Source of the DNA: Vulcanisaeta sp. JCM 16159
GTDB lineage: Archaea > Thermoproteota > Thermoprotei > Thermoproteales > Thermocladiaceae
DNA: 64,000 bases
Assembly (NCBI RefSeq): GCF_001316265.1
Contig: NZ_BBDN01000006.1
Coordinates: forward strand, 1 to 64,000
Direction: 5' to 3'
Numbering within the stretch: position 1 is the first letter of the stretch; each line of letters opens with the position of its first letter. The notes beneath the pieces were generated by a model. The model was not told the DNA's origin. It saw nothing but the letters and a program-made list of their open reading frames with translations, and did not search any database. Below, piece by piece: positions 48,918 through 57,902 of the stretch. A program made the position numbers and the translations under genes.

Positions 48918-50119
48918 GTGGTAATACGCGTACTAATGCTCAGCTGGGAGTACCCGCCTCATATGGTTGGTGGATTAGGAAGACATGTTTATCACATTAC
49001 CAGGCATCTGGCCAGGGATGGCGTTGATACCACCGTAATGAGCATAGCACTACCTGGCTCACAGCCCTCTGAGGAGGTCGAGGGGGTTCACGTTAGGAGG
49101 GTTGACCCATTCAGGTTTAGGTCCACGGGCTTCATCACCTGGGTATTGAACTTCAATGAGGAAATGATCGAGGAAGCCCTCAGGCTTTATGATGAGTGGG
49201 AGTTTGATCTGATTCACGTCCATGATTGGTTAACGGGACCTGCGGGCATCGCACTTAAGCATCTGCTTCATAAGCCCTTGATTGCTACAATACACGCCAC
49301 TGAGACCGGTAGGCGCGGTGGTATTCATAGTGAGGAACAATCCATAATTCACTCATGGGAGTGGAGGACAACATACGAGGCATGGAAGGTAATTGTCTGT
49401 AGTAATTATATGATGAGTGAGGTCTCGATGGTGCATGGGTTACCAATGGACAAACTGATAATGATACCCAACGGCATTGACGTGTCCTACATAGACTCTA
49501 TTAAGGTAAGGCCCGGCTTCAGGGATCTATATGCAATGCCCAGTGAGAAGATAATAGTCTTCGTTGGTAGGCTAGTCCATGAGAAGGGACCAGACCTAGT
49601 ATTGGCGGCATTTAAGGAATTGCTGAAGTGGGATTGGAACCTGAAGCTTCTGATCGTTGGTGATGGACCAATGAGGGAATACCTAATGGGTCTGGCCCAT
49701 GACTGGGGCATTTGGAGCAAGGTATACTTCACGGGCAGGGTCGATGACGAAACGCTCTACTCAATACTAAAGGTCTCGGATTTGGCAATACTACCAAGTA
49801 GGTATGAGCCTTTGGAATAACAATACTCGAGGCAATGGCCGCGGGTCTAGCCGTGATCACAACCAGAGTTGGCGGACCCGATGAGATAGTGCGTGACTGG
49901 TACAATGGTGTTAAGGTAGCGCCTAATAACGTTGATGAGATAATAAACGTGGCCAAGATACTACTCAGCAATGATGAGTTGAGGAGAAACATAGCGAGGA
50001 ATGCGAGGGACTCCGTGAATCGGTGGTATAGTTGGCAGTCTATTGCTCGTTGGACAAAGAAGGTTTATCAAGACGTACTTAGGGAAAGTGAAAGCACGAA
50101 GTGGGTATCACTATGGTGA
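48918..50119 (+). CDS. Glycogen synthase-like glycosyltransferase (one frameshift)
   Basis: Begins MLSWEYPPHMVGGLGRHVYH with the Gly-rich acceptor loop of GT4/GT5 synthases. Later HVHDWLTGPAGIALKHL, NGIDVSYID, VFVGRLVHEKGPDLVLAAFK and, across a break near 49818, ILPSRYEPLE then ITILEAMAAGLAVITTRVGG with the E-x7-E nucleotide-sugar motif. About 400 residues. Likely makes alpha-1,4-glucan (crenarchaeal glycogen synthase) though a related glycosyltransferase role cannot be excluded. Confidence 0.87.
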
Positions 50120-50130
50120 TTATCAGAAAG

Positions 50131-50266
50131 GGAGACCTATTAAGGGCTTGAGTTATCCCAAAGACCCTATTCCTCAGTATTGGTATGGCTTCTTTATACG
50201 TGGCTAGGTCGGGACCGTTGGGCCGCTGACCACGGTTCTCAAGACCTAGACCCTTAATAGGTACCT
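50131..50266 (+). ncRNA. Structured RNA-like element with pseudoknot (or inverted-repeat element)
   Basis: Outer stem ACCTATTAAGGG (50135-50146) with CCCTTAATAGGT (50251-50262), 12 bp. Next, CTTGAG (50147-50152) pairs with CTCAAG (50238-50243). CTAGGTC (50204-50210) pairs with GACCTAG (50243-50249) and crosses the previous stem, so a pseudoknot forms. An ACCGT/ACGGT hairpin sits inside. The strand is uncertain: the minus strand has a TTTAAA near 50323. It follows the glycosyltransferase stop by 11 bases. Topology recalls the RNase P core (P1, P2, P4) but its conserved sequences are absent. A miniature inverted-repeat element is the alternative. Confidence 0.5.
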
Positions 50267-50439
50267 CAACGAGGGCGGAACCGACACTACTCTAATTCTG
50301 AAATTAATGAGAACTGTGAAACTTTAAACTTACATGGACTTAGCAATGTCACTAATTAAGGTAGGTATAATATCTTTATTAATGAGCTGGCTTAGGATCT
50401 TGAGCATAGGATCTTGCGTGGGTTTTGAGCTAGGTTTAT
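50267..50439. other. Non-coding stretch after the structured element
   Basis: No gene seen. Contains AACTTTAAACTT (about 50319-50330), a TATA-like sequence usable on either strand, and an AT-rich run before the next remnant. Confidence 0.35.
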
Positions 50440-50700
50440 TTTGTTAAGCCCGTGGGTCCTGGGCAGTTTAGTTCGCCATTTTTTTGCCTTTACTATTGCC
50501 TTTGCCCTCATTTATTTGTATCCTCAAGTATCCTCCTTAGCTTCTCACAGACCTTACCAGCAAGCTCGGGGTACCTCCTGATTGCATCCATGCACATGCA
50601 TACTACGTAGTTCCCGCCCTACCCACTCAAGCCCAACCTCCCTGTAACCAGTCTTTTGAAGTTGCTCCAAAACCCTCACTGCATCCAATCATCATTAATC
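50440..50700 (-). pseudogene. Second, more decayed copy of the small PaREP-associated gene
   Basis: Minus-strand pieces VRVLEQLQKTGYREVGLEWV, YVVCMCMDAIRRYPELAGKV, CEKLRRILEDTNK and MRAKAIVKAKKWR align in order with the copy at 42378-42625. Frames shift repeatedly and stops interrupt it. Both copies end near a CCCGTGGG(C/T)..TGGGC sequence (here 50449-50463). Confidence 0.45.
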
Positions 50701-50967
50701 TTCACACATTAAACAAACACACCCTAGGAAATAAATGCAACACGACAAGAACCCTTAAGCCCACTAAACCAGGCGCTAAGAAATAAAGTAATAAGCATAT
50801 GTAAAGATATGAATAAGCGCCCATGTTATTCAATAAGAAAACAACAACCCTTCACGTATCATAAAACGATTCTTACATCATCATTCAGCCTGGCCACATT
50901 AATCATCGCAAGCAGTAAATTAGTAAGTCCTTATAAGGGTTTATGGTTCATGACCATAAAGGAAAAT

Positions 50968-50975
50968 CTTATAAG
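50968..50975 (+). promoter_or_regulatory. TATA element for eS31
   Basis: CTTATAAG is about 28 bases before the ATG at 50999. Confidence 0.6.
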
Positions 50976-50998
50976 GGATGAATTAAGCCCATGCCTGA

Positions 50999-51187
50999 AT
51001 GCCAAAGGAAGTAAAGGCCAGGGCGCACACATGGTATGAGGTTGATTATGAGAAGGGCACCATAAAGTTCCTTAGGAGAATTTGTCCGAGGTGCGGCTCA
51101 GTAATGGCTTATCACAAGGTCCCAGTGCCACGTTATTCATGTGGTAAGTGCGGTTATACAATATTTGAGCAGGTTAAGGCACGATAA
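50999..51187 (+). CDS. rps27ae: Ribosomal protein eS31 (S27ae)
   Basis: 62 residues with the zinc ribbon ICPRCGSVMAYHKVPVPRYS then CGKCGYTIFEQ: C-x2-C and C-x2-C. The N-terminal KARAHTWYEVDYEKGTIKFL matches archaeal eS31. It is a small-subunit protein of the head. Preceded by about 800 bases of remnants and the RNA-like element, so it stands alone. Confidence 0.93.
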   Translation: MPKEVKARAHTWYEVDYEKGTIKFLRRICPRCGSVMAYHKVPVPRYSCGKCGYTIFEQVKAR

Positions 51188-51265
51188 ACATGCCAATTAA
51201 ATAATATTTCGTATTCATTAACGATGCAGTAAAATTATTTACCTAAAAAAATTAGTGCCGAACCA

Positions 51266-52607
51266 ATGGACCTAAGAAAGTACTTGGTCGATCTAAGAGA
51301 TTCAGATATGTTAAGGTTCGTCGATGAGGAGTTAAGCATTAATTACGAGATACCTTATGTAATCACACGATTCGATAAAGGACCAACTTTAGAGTTCACC
51401 AACGTACGTGAGTTTAGGCATGTTCACGTAATTGGCAATGTAGTTAATACCAGGGATAAGGTGTATAAGGCACTCAATGTAAAAAGCGATACTGAGTTTT
51501 ACAGGAGACTTCTTTGGGCTGAGAATGCGCGCCATCCTACAAGCCAGTTGAGGTAAGCGATGCCGTTTATGAACCATTACCTAACACCGACTTAACTAAA
51601 ATGCCCATACCAAGGTACTTCGAACTTGAACCGGGGCCCTGTCTAACGAGCGCGGTGGTGATAGGCATGGATGTAAGGGATGGCATACTGAATGCAAGTA
51701 TCCATAGGTTAACCCCAATAGGCCCTGATAAGTTCGTTATTAGGCTTGTACCCAGGCACCTTTACAGGATTTACATGAGGAATAGGGAGATCGGTAAGGA
51801 CACGCCAATATCGATTTCATGGGGCCTACATCCAGCCATTCTCGTGGCAGCGGCCTCATCACCACCCTTCGGCGTCTTTGAATTGAATATGGCAAATGCA
51901 CTGCTTGATGGTTCACTTAAGGTTAAGGTCCTAGACAATGGAGTGCCTGCACCCGCTTATGCGGAGGTCGTGATGGAGGGTTATATATCGGCCAAGGAGA
52001 CCGCCAGGGAGGGGCCATGCATGGACATACTGGTACGTATGACGAGGTTAGGGAACAGCCGGTTGTCCGGATCACGAGGATTTACGTTAGGAGGGACAGC
52101 CCATTAATTGCCCAAGCCCTCGTGGCTGGTTATTCCGAGCATAAGCTCCTAATGGGTATTGAAAAGGAGGCTAAGATCTGGCAGTTCGTTAGTAACGTAG
52201 TCCCTGAGGTTAGGGCTGTCAGGCTCACTGACGGCGGCTGTGGATGGCTGCATGCAGTTATCGCCATTAAGAAGCAGAGTGATGGCGATCCCAAGAACGC
52301 GATCATGGCAGCCTTCGCGGCCCACCCAAGCCTTAAGCACGTGGTGGTCGTCGACGATGACGTAAACATAGATGAACCAAGTGAGGTTGAATGGGCAATA
52401 GCGACTAGGTTCAGGGCTGATGAAGATCTAGTGATCATTAAGTATGCTAGGGGTTCCACGCTTGATCCTGTGGCTATTGATCCTGCGCAGGGCATAACCA
52501 CAAAGGTTGGTATTGATGCTACAAGGCCGATTCACTCAAATGTAAGTAGATTCAGAAAGGGAATTATCCCTGCCTCTGTTGACTTAAGCAAGATTAAGCT
52601 TAAGTAG
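51266..52607 (+). CDS. UbiD-family prenylated-FMN decarboxylase (two frameshifts)
   Basis: Frames join: [20 protein letters not shown]..., then the core [60 protein letters not shown] (active-site Glu/Arg region), then [40 protein letters not shown] and [13 protein letters not shown]. Breaks near 51550 and 52025. About 445 residues. UbiD enzymes use prenyl-FMN to (de)carboxylate aromatic or unsaturated acids, for example in menaquinone or aromatic metabolism. The substrate is not evident and no UbiX gene is seen here. Confidence 0.9.
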
Positions 52608-52702
52608 GTATACGTTTACTTTACGTATACTTAATTCTATAATTCCTTTGTAATTAATACCTGGGCTAAATTAATAAAAGGAGACTTTACTGTGTCGTAC
52701 TT

Positions 52703-53605
52703 GTGGATATTGGAATTATCAGACCTTACGAGGTTGAGTATAATCCTGAGGACGTGGTTGACTTAGAGGACGCTATTAGGTCCTTGGGTCATAGGGTTAG
52801 GAGGATTTACATCGACATGATTGGTGTCAGGTTCAGTAAGGGCCGCATTAATTATTATCAATTAATTGGTAGGTCTAATTATGAAGAGTTGAGTGTATCA
52901 GGTGCGATACTTAGGCATATCGGTATAATTAGGGATTTTGAGCAGTTCGTGCATAGGTTATGGGTTGTTAGGGCCCTTGAGCTTAGTGGGGTTTATGTAA
53001 TGAACCCTGTGATGAATTGGATGATGGCCAGTGATAAATTCATATCATTAATGCTATTGGCTAAGCACGGGTTGCCTGTCCCCGATACTGTGGTTAGTGA
53101 GAACATGTTTGTTGCCTACAATACGGTCAGGGAGTTTGGTAAGTCCGTTATTAAGCAGATTAGGGGTGCCATGGGATTCGGAGTTTTTCAGGTCGATGAT
53201 GCCGATGTTGCCATGCACATATTCAGTTACCTAACGAACCTAAACAAGCCTATGTATGTGCAGAGGTTCCTTGATAAGGTTGGTAATGGTGATTACAGGG
53301 TTGTGGTTGTTGGTAATGAGGTGATAGGCGCCGAGTTTAGGAGGGGCATTACGTGGAAGAGCAATGTGGCTCAAGGTGCTAAGCCTGAGCCCGCTAAGGT
53401 CACGGATGAATTAAGTGAGTTAGCGTTGAAGACTATTGAGGTCCTCGGACTTGACTATGGCGGCGTTGATATTGCCGAGACTAAAGATGGCTACTTCATA
53501 CTTGAGGTTAACCCAACAATGTCCTGGCAGGGGTTCAAGAGGGCCACCGGCATTAACCCCGCTAGGTACATAGTGAATTACCTGGTCAGTAAGGTAAAGG
53601 CTTAG
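52703..53605 (+). CDS. RimK/LysX-like ATP-grasp ligase
   Basis: 300 residues. ATP-grasp landmarks: MASDKFISLMLLAKHGLPVP, VIKQIRGAMGFGVFQVDD, YVQRFLDKVGNGDYRVVVVG, EFRRGITWKSNVAQGAKPEP and FILEVNPTMSWQGFKRATGI with the metal-binding Glu and Asn. Members add glutamate or related amino acids to a carboxylate (RimK, LysX, coenzyme F420 or methanopterin tails). LysW, LysX's carrier, is not adjacent, so the substrate is open. GTG start; the end overlaps ThiR by four bases, convergent. Confidence 0.87.
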   Translation: MDIGIIRPYEVEYNPEDVVDLEDAIRSLGHRVRRIYIDMIGVRFSKGRINYYQLIGRSNYEELSVSGAILRHIGIIRDFEQFVHRLWVVRALELSGVYVMNPVMNWMMASDKFISLMLLAKHGLPVPDTVVSENMFVAYNTVREFGKSVIKQIRGAMGFGVFQVDDADVAMHIFSYLTNLNKPMYVQRFLDKVGNGDYRVVVVGNEVIGAEFRRGITWKSNVAQGAKPEPAKVTDELSELALKTIEVLGLDYGGVDIAETKDGYFILEVNPTMSWQGFKRATGINPARYIVNYLVSKVKA

Positions 53606-54528
53606 GAAATCCTTGAGGCTATTTTTATTACCTTTAATACTACGTCTATCGAGTCAATACCAAACACGTAGGTGACGGGTTCCAGGGCATAACCTCCAAG
53701 GTCAATCACAGCCTCTATTGTCGGGTCTTTATTGAGTGAGTTTGCCACGGCATTTATGACATCATCCTCGCTACAACTCTCGTGAGGACCAGCCTTGGCG
53801 TAACGAATGCCCAACTCCCTTAGTGCATTCTCTATCTTATTATCATATTTAATACTAGCCACAGACCTGTATCTCGGGTTCACATTCATGCACTTAATGA
53901 TTAATTTGCCTAGGTGCTTACTACCGCCATAAATAGGCCTTGAGCCTATGATTACTCTTCCATCATGAGCATTAATCCTGCCTGGCACACCAACTACGTC
54001 ATTCTCATTGACCGCGCCCGGCCTCGCTTCAACAATATTCATCAACACCCTTGGTATTACAACCTGAATTTCAGGGTGCGTTTCAAGAATTGATAATGCC
54101 TTCTCCATATTTTTAATTACCGAATCAGAGACACCCGTAATGAATATCGAACATACATTGCAGGTTATTGGTAGTGATGGTACAAGTCTCCTATGAGCAT
54201 CGCACAGTCTTAGGGAACCAAGTTCCATTAACACTGCATTGGTTAGGTATTCAAGGGCCTCGTATTCCCTATTACCTAGTATTAACTCAACGACGTTATC
54301 AACAACCCTGAGGATCCAATCCTTACTAATACCTAGGGACTCAGCCCTACTGAGCAGTTCACCATAGTCTTTACTTACGTACCTATTAACCGCTGGTTGC
54401 GTTACGCCCAGTATCCTAGCCACCCTAAGCTGGCTATAGCCACTCTCGAGTAATCTCTTGGCGACTAAACTCCTTATTATTGGCAGTACATTCTCGGCGA
54501 CGAATTCAAGCCCTGTGTTTATACTCAC
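53602..54528 (-). CDS. thiR: ThiR, HTH-ThiN thiamine regulator
   Basis: The N-terminal helix-turn-helix reads SGYSQLRVARILGVTQPAVN near residues 30-48, followed by a Cys-containing region (LPITCNVCSIF) and a ThiN domain (VGVPGRINAHDGRVIIGSRP, RSVASIKYDNKIENALRELG). This is the ThiR architecture known in crenarchaea, where the catalytic ThiN residues are lost and the domain senses thiamine phosphates. It probably represses thiDN (19633) and thi4 (44747), although I found no shared operator by eye. 308 residues, intact. Confidence 0.88.
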   Translation of the reverse strand: MSINTGLEFVAENVLPIIRSLVAKRLLESGYSQLRVARILGVTQPAVNRYVSKDYGELLSRAESLGISKDWILRVVDNVVELILGNREYEALEYLTNAVLMELGSLRLCDAHRRLVPSLPITCNVCSIFITGVSDSVIKNMEKALSILETHPEIQVVIPRVLMNIVEARPGAVNENDVVGVPGRINAHDGRVIIGSRPIYGGSKHLGKLIIKCMNVNPRYRSVASIKYDNKIENALRELGIRYAKAGPHESCSEDDVINAVANSLNKDPTIEAVIDLGGYALEPVTYVFGIDSIDVVLKVIKIASRIS

Positions 54529-54574
54529 AAATTAATACAAAGTATGGTCACTATTAATCCTTACTTTTACTTAC

Positions 54575-55294
54575 CTAGATGCTCCTCATTTTATTAAGCA
54601 TCTTAATGACGATGTCCACCGGGTCATTGTCTGTCGAGTACCTATTAATTACGTTACCTCCCTTGGTCAGTATGACCAGGTACTTATTACTTACCATTGA
54701 CTGACCATCATTGAGGTAGGTCCTAACCAGTAGGTACTTATCACCGCTTATCAATGCCATTTCTAGGGGCATTGAGGGTATCCTGCACATGCATGATGCA
54801 TTTACTCGACCTCTCTCTGCATAGTTACGTAGAATGCCAAGTATGGTTAATACAGCCCTAATACTTCCTGAATTGGTGTATCCCGCATTAATGAATAACG
54901 TATCGCCAACCCTATATGGACATATTAATGGGTAATAATCAGAGTAACCAGAATTCGGGTCTCCAATCAGTATAAAGGCGTTTCTTATGGTTATCCAATC
55001 ATTGTACTTCCTAAGGTCAATACCACCCCTGCTAGGTATCCTGACCAGGGAGTCCTCGCTCAATGTGTATGAGCCATACCTACTACCCATGTCCATGGCC
55101 TTAATTACGTACTGCCCAAAGGACGTAATTGCTACGTGGCCTACTACCTGTCTCTCTATCTTGAGCTCGTCAACTAATTCAATACCATTAACACTGCCCA
55201 GCGGCGTGGTAGTACCATCTATACTCCACACAGTTAACTCTCTACCTATCCTGCCGATTACCAGTACCGTGGGTACTTTAAACGATGTAATCAT
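54575..55294 (-). CDS. Hypothetical beta-rich protein, 239 aa
   Basis: Alternating short strands (VPTVLVIGRIGRELTVWSID, ERQVVGHVAITSFGQYVIKA, KYLVILTKGGNVINRYST) suggest a beta-propeller-like or beta-sandwich fold. No signal peptide or membrane helix. It is transcribed in the same direction as ThiR but about 50 bases upstream of it. No family recognised. Confidence 0.6.
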   Translation of the reverse strand: MITSFKVPTVLVIGRIGRELTVWSIDGTTTPLGSVNGIELVDELKIERQVVGHVAITSFGQYVIKAMDMGSRYGSYTLSEDSLVRIPSRGGIDLRKYNDWITIRNAFILIGDPNSGYSDYYPLICPYRVGDTLFINAGYTNSGSIRAVLTILGILRNYAERGRVNASCMCRIPSMPLEMALISGDKYLLVRTYLNDGQSMVSNKYLVILTKGGNVINRYSTDNDPVDIVIKMLNKMRSI

Positions 55295-55352
55295 TAATCG
55301 CTCTTTTTAAATTAATTATTTAAGATTTATATCAGTACGCAACATTTCCCGC

Positions 55353-55808
55353 GTGACATTGGCAATAAGTGATGATTTGATAAGGAGGTTGATGGGGGTT
55401 GTTGATGATAAGTGGGTTAGTATTGATGAGGTGGAGCATTTACTGGGCGTGAAGATAGGTATTGACTTAATTAACAGGTTAAGCAGATCAAGTCTCTTTG
55501 AGGTTATGTATAGTACGTTGGATGGTACATTTTATATAAAGAGAAGGGCTATTGAAAGTTTCACCGTGGGCAGTACTAAAAATAGCTCTAATGATGCTGG
55601 TAATGGCAGGAATAAACTAAACCTTCAGAGACTTGTGGATAAACTAAGGAGTGAGATTCAGGGAATGATGCCAAAGCCCCAATTTGAGGAGTGGCTTAGT
55701 AATAGTGTTTCTGATAATTGGCGATTGATATATAATCAGTTATTGAATGATGGAGTTATTGAGGAGGTTATTGTTTCAGGGATGGTATTCATCAGGGTTA
55801 ATAAGTGA
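55353..55808 (+). CDS. Hypothetical protein, possible tandem winged helices, 151 aa
   Basis: Helix-turn patterns at each end (VDDKWVSIDEVEHLLGVKIG; PQFEEWLSNSVSDNWRLIYN then QLLNDGVIEEVIVSGMVFIR) joined by a Ser/Asn-rich linker. This fits two small winged-helix domains. Divergent from the 54575 gene and convergent with the next. No family recognised. Confidence 0.55.
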   Translation: MTLAISDDLIRRLMGVVDDKWVSIDEVEHLLGVKIGIDLINRLSRSSLFEVMYSTLDGTFYIKRRAIESFTVGSTKNSSNDAGNGRNKLNLQRLVDKLRSEIQGMMPKPQFEEWLSNSVSDNWRLIYNQLLNDGVIEEVIVSGMVFIRVNK

Positions 55809-55815
55809 CTTAGTT

Positions 55816-56316
55816 TCACGGTATTGCAATATACACATCACCCCTCTTCTTGAGCATGCCTGCGAATACACCCCACTCGGCTAGTAGTATCTCGAGCAAA
55901 TGCCTAATTCCTGGTTCCCTGGCCTCCACGTAGCCTTTCTCATTCAATTTCTCAATAAGGTCATCGATTGTAAATGGTTTACGCAGACCCAGGTTGTAAG
56001 CTGTATGGAATGGCTCAAGATTAAGCAGCTTTTGCCGGAGTATTTTCTTCCTATCGCTAATTTTAGCGTTAAGAAACTCCTTACCCTCATTCGTGATCTT
56101 TATATCACCACCCTTAACCTCGACAAACCCAAGGTAAACAGCCGCGTTTAACGCCGGCATTAAATCATCGATGTCGGACTCCATCTCCTTGGCTATCATG
56201 AATATGTCAGCCTGCCCCTTAAACTCATTGACGAGTGTGTCTATTAATCCAAGCACATCTGCGAACCTTGCATCTAACGGCATAAATGGTAAATCAGGCA
56301 TAAAACCTGCTTCCAT
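55816..56316 (-). CDS. Stand-alone AAA-associated C-terminal-domain protein
   Basis: LPFMPLDARFADVLGLIDTL, IAKEMESDIDDLMPALNAAV, LGFVEVKGGDIKITNEGKEF and DRKKILRQKLLNLEPF match the AAA_assoc_C domain normally fused to nitrate/sulfonate-type ABC ATPases; here it stands alone with a second winged-helix-like half (FTIDDLIEKLNEKGYVEARE). 166 residues. No ABC transporter gene is in the window. Probably a regulator or adaptor. Confidence 0.75.
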   Translation of the reverse strand: MEAGFMPDLPFMPLDARFADVLGLIDTLVNEFKGQADIFMIAKEMESDIDDLMPALNAAVYLGFVEVKGGDIKITNEGKEFLNAKISDRKKILRQKLLNLEPFHTAYNLGLRKPFTIDDLIEKLNEKGYVEAREPGIRHLLEILLAEWGVFAGMLKKRGDVYIAIP

Positions 56317-56365
56317 GGGTTATCACTTTAGTGGTTAATAAGTATTATTTTAGGGTAAAAGTTCA

Positions 56366-56914
56366 CTATTGTAAATATGAAATAGTTAATTTATGAGAAA
56401 TAATCTTACACCTCTCGCAGACTTCAACGTATTCGTTGACCCACGTCTTCCACCTACGTGAGTAATACCTCGAGGAGTACATTAAGGTCATTGGCAGGCC
56501 ACAGCTTGCAGGCACTCCCCCTTAGCATTACGTTGCTGACTTCCTCATAGAAGTTCGTTATTGCAAGGTTAATACCATCCTCTAAGTCTTCCTCCAGCCT
56601 ATCGATGTTTATTGCGTATACTTTAATATTCAATTCCTTATTAAACCAATAACGAGCTTTCGACAAATTATTAACAATGTAATCACTAATCACGTACGGC
56701 CTTTCAGAAATAACGAATAACGCATTGACATCACTAAGCTCCAACTCCTCAATCATGTCAAGTGGGTTTGACCACCATGGAAAGTAACTCCCTGGAATAA
56801 CCCAGCCTTAGCCCTTAATCTATTAAGGTCGGCCTTTATTGAGTCATCACGGACAATCCTAATTCTAAATCCTCTATTTCTAAACTCCTCAATAATCCTA
56901 TCGATAATTCCCAT
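56366..56914 (-). CDS. Hypothetical protein (two frameshifts)
   Basis: Frames join as MGIIDRIIEEFRNRGFRIRI, then WWSNPLDMIEELELSDVNAL, VISERPYVISDYIVNNLSKA, YWFNKELNIKVYAINIDRL, and finally RYYSRRWKTWVNEYVEVCER C-K. The middle has alternating beta/alpha features. The C-terminal CERC pair could bind metal. About 180 residues. Breaks near 56775 and 56465. No family recognised. Confidence 0.45.
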
Positions 56915-56986
56915 GAGCAATTCCTTAAGTAATACTATGGCAAGTTAATAAATTATTTATTACCTTCCAGAGAGAAATTCATGCCA

Positions 56987-57034
56987 ATGATGAGGACCGG
57001 AGAGATGAACCGTGAAGAAACCACGCAGGACTGA
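56987..57034 (+). ncRNA. Possible box C/D guide RNA
   Basis: C box ATGATGA (56987-56993), C' GTGAAGA (57012-57018), a 12-base spacer AACCACGCAGGA and D box CTGA (57031-57034). The internal D' box is not a good match (TGAA at the expected place). The D box ends one base before the TatD stop codon on the other strand. Two good outer boxes and one exact spacer make it plausible but weaker than the other three. Confidence 0.4.
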
Positions 57035-57802
57035 TTATTTCCTACCTAATCGAAATATTGATAATGTATTCTCAGAAATAACACTGTCTAACTCCATTGG
57101 GTCAATACCAAGGATCCTTGACAATTCCATCAGCACAACCTTAATATGAACAGGCCTTGACTCCTCGCCAGGGCTAGGCCCAAGTTCAGGCGTATCGCTT
57201 TCGAGGAGTATTCGATTTAGAGGTAGCACCATGGCCAAGTCCCTCTTTTGCCGGGATCTGGTTATGGTCGGTGGTATTGAGAAGTAACAACCGAGCTCGA
57301 GCAATTTCATTACCTGTTCCCTACTACCACTGAATGCATGCATTACGCATTTGACAGGCCCATACTTGTTCAGTAACCTAATTATATCATCCTCGGCACC
57401 CCTCGAATGAATTATTAATGGCAGATCAAGGTCCTTAGCAAGTAGGATCCATTTAGTGAATATGTGCCGTGAGATCTCCCTAAGCATTCTATCCCTAACA
57501 ACACTGTAGTCAAGCCCAACCTCACCAATCCCAACAATCAAGTCTCTCCTCTCATTAATCACCTTCATGATCTCCTGGACCTCCTTAATGTCGAAACCAC
57601 CATAGTCATACCCTAATGCCGTATGTACAAACTCACCATACCTATTCACGAGACTTATCGCATTCATTACCTCACTTAATCTCATTGTTACATTGATTAT
57701 ACCAAGTAATCCCTCCCTACGAGCTTCACTTATCAATTCATCCGCACGATTATACACATCCCACCTGCTTAGATGTGCATGGGCATCGATCAAGCGCCTC
57801 AA
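57035..57802 (-). CDS. TatD-family metal-dependent deoxyribonuclease/hydrolase
   Basis: IDAHAHLSRWD (metal-binding HxH), VGIGEVGLDYSVVRDRMLRE, LPLIIHSRGAEDDIIRLL, VMHAFSGSREQVMKLLELGC and ILLESDTPELGPSPGEESRP are the TatD landmarks, in order, in 255 intact residues. Likely a 3'-5' DNase active on single strands. Just upstream, on the opposite strand, begins the helicase/HerA block. Confidence 0.9.
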   Translation of the reverse strand: MRRLIDAHAHLSRWDVYNRADELISEARREGLLGIINVTMRLSEVMNAISLVNRYGEFVHTALGYDYGGFDIKEVQEIMKVINERRDLIVGIGEVGLDYSVVRDRMLREISRHIFTKWILLAKDLDLPLIIHSRGAEDDIIRLLNKYGPVKCVMHAFSGSREQVMKLLELGCYFSIPPTITRSRQKRDLAMVLPLNRILLESDTPELGPSPGEESRPVHIKVVLMELSRILGIDPMELDSVISENTLSIFRLGRK

Positions 57803-57871
57803 AATGCCGTGATTAATAACCCCTATAAATTGATTTGCCGGTAGTCGTGATTAATCCAACATTTAGGTATA

Positions 57872-57879
57872 GATTTTTA
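57872..57879 (+). promoter_or_regulatory. TATA element at the head of the helicase/HerA block
   Basis: TTTTTAAA lies about 27 bases before the ATG at 57903, the first of several closely spaced same-strand genes. Confidence 0.5.
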
Positions 57880-57902
57880 AAGAGCCATTCTTATATAACT
57901 CG

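Noticed and set aside
50131-50266. RNase P RNA
   Set aside because: The stem order matches the P1/P2/P4 core, but the GGAAAG and ACAGAA type conserved sequences are missing on both strands and the element is too short.
50809-51039. Plus-strand open frame of 76 codons upstream of eS31
   Set aside because: It overlaps the eS31 start and its TATA and shows no family or coding bias.
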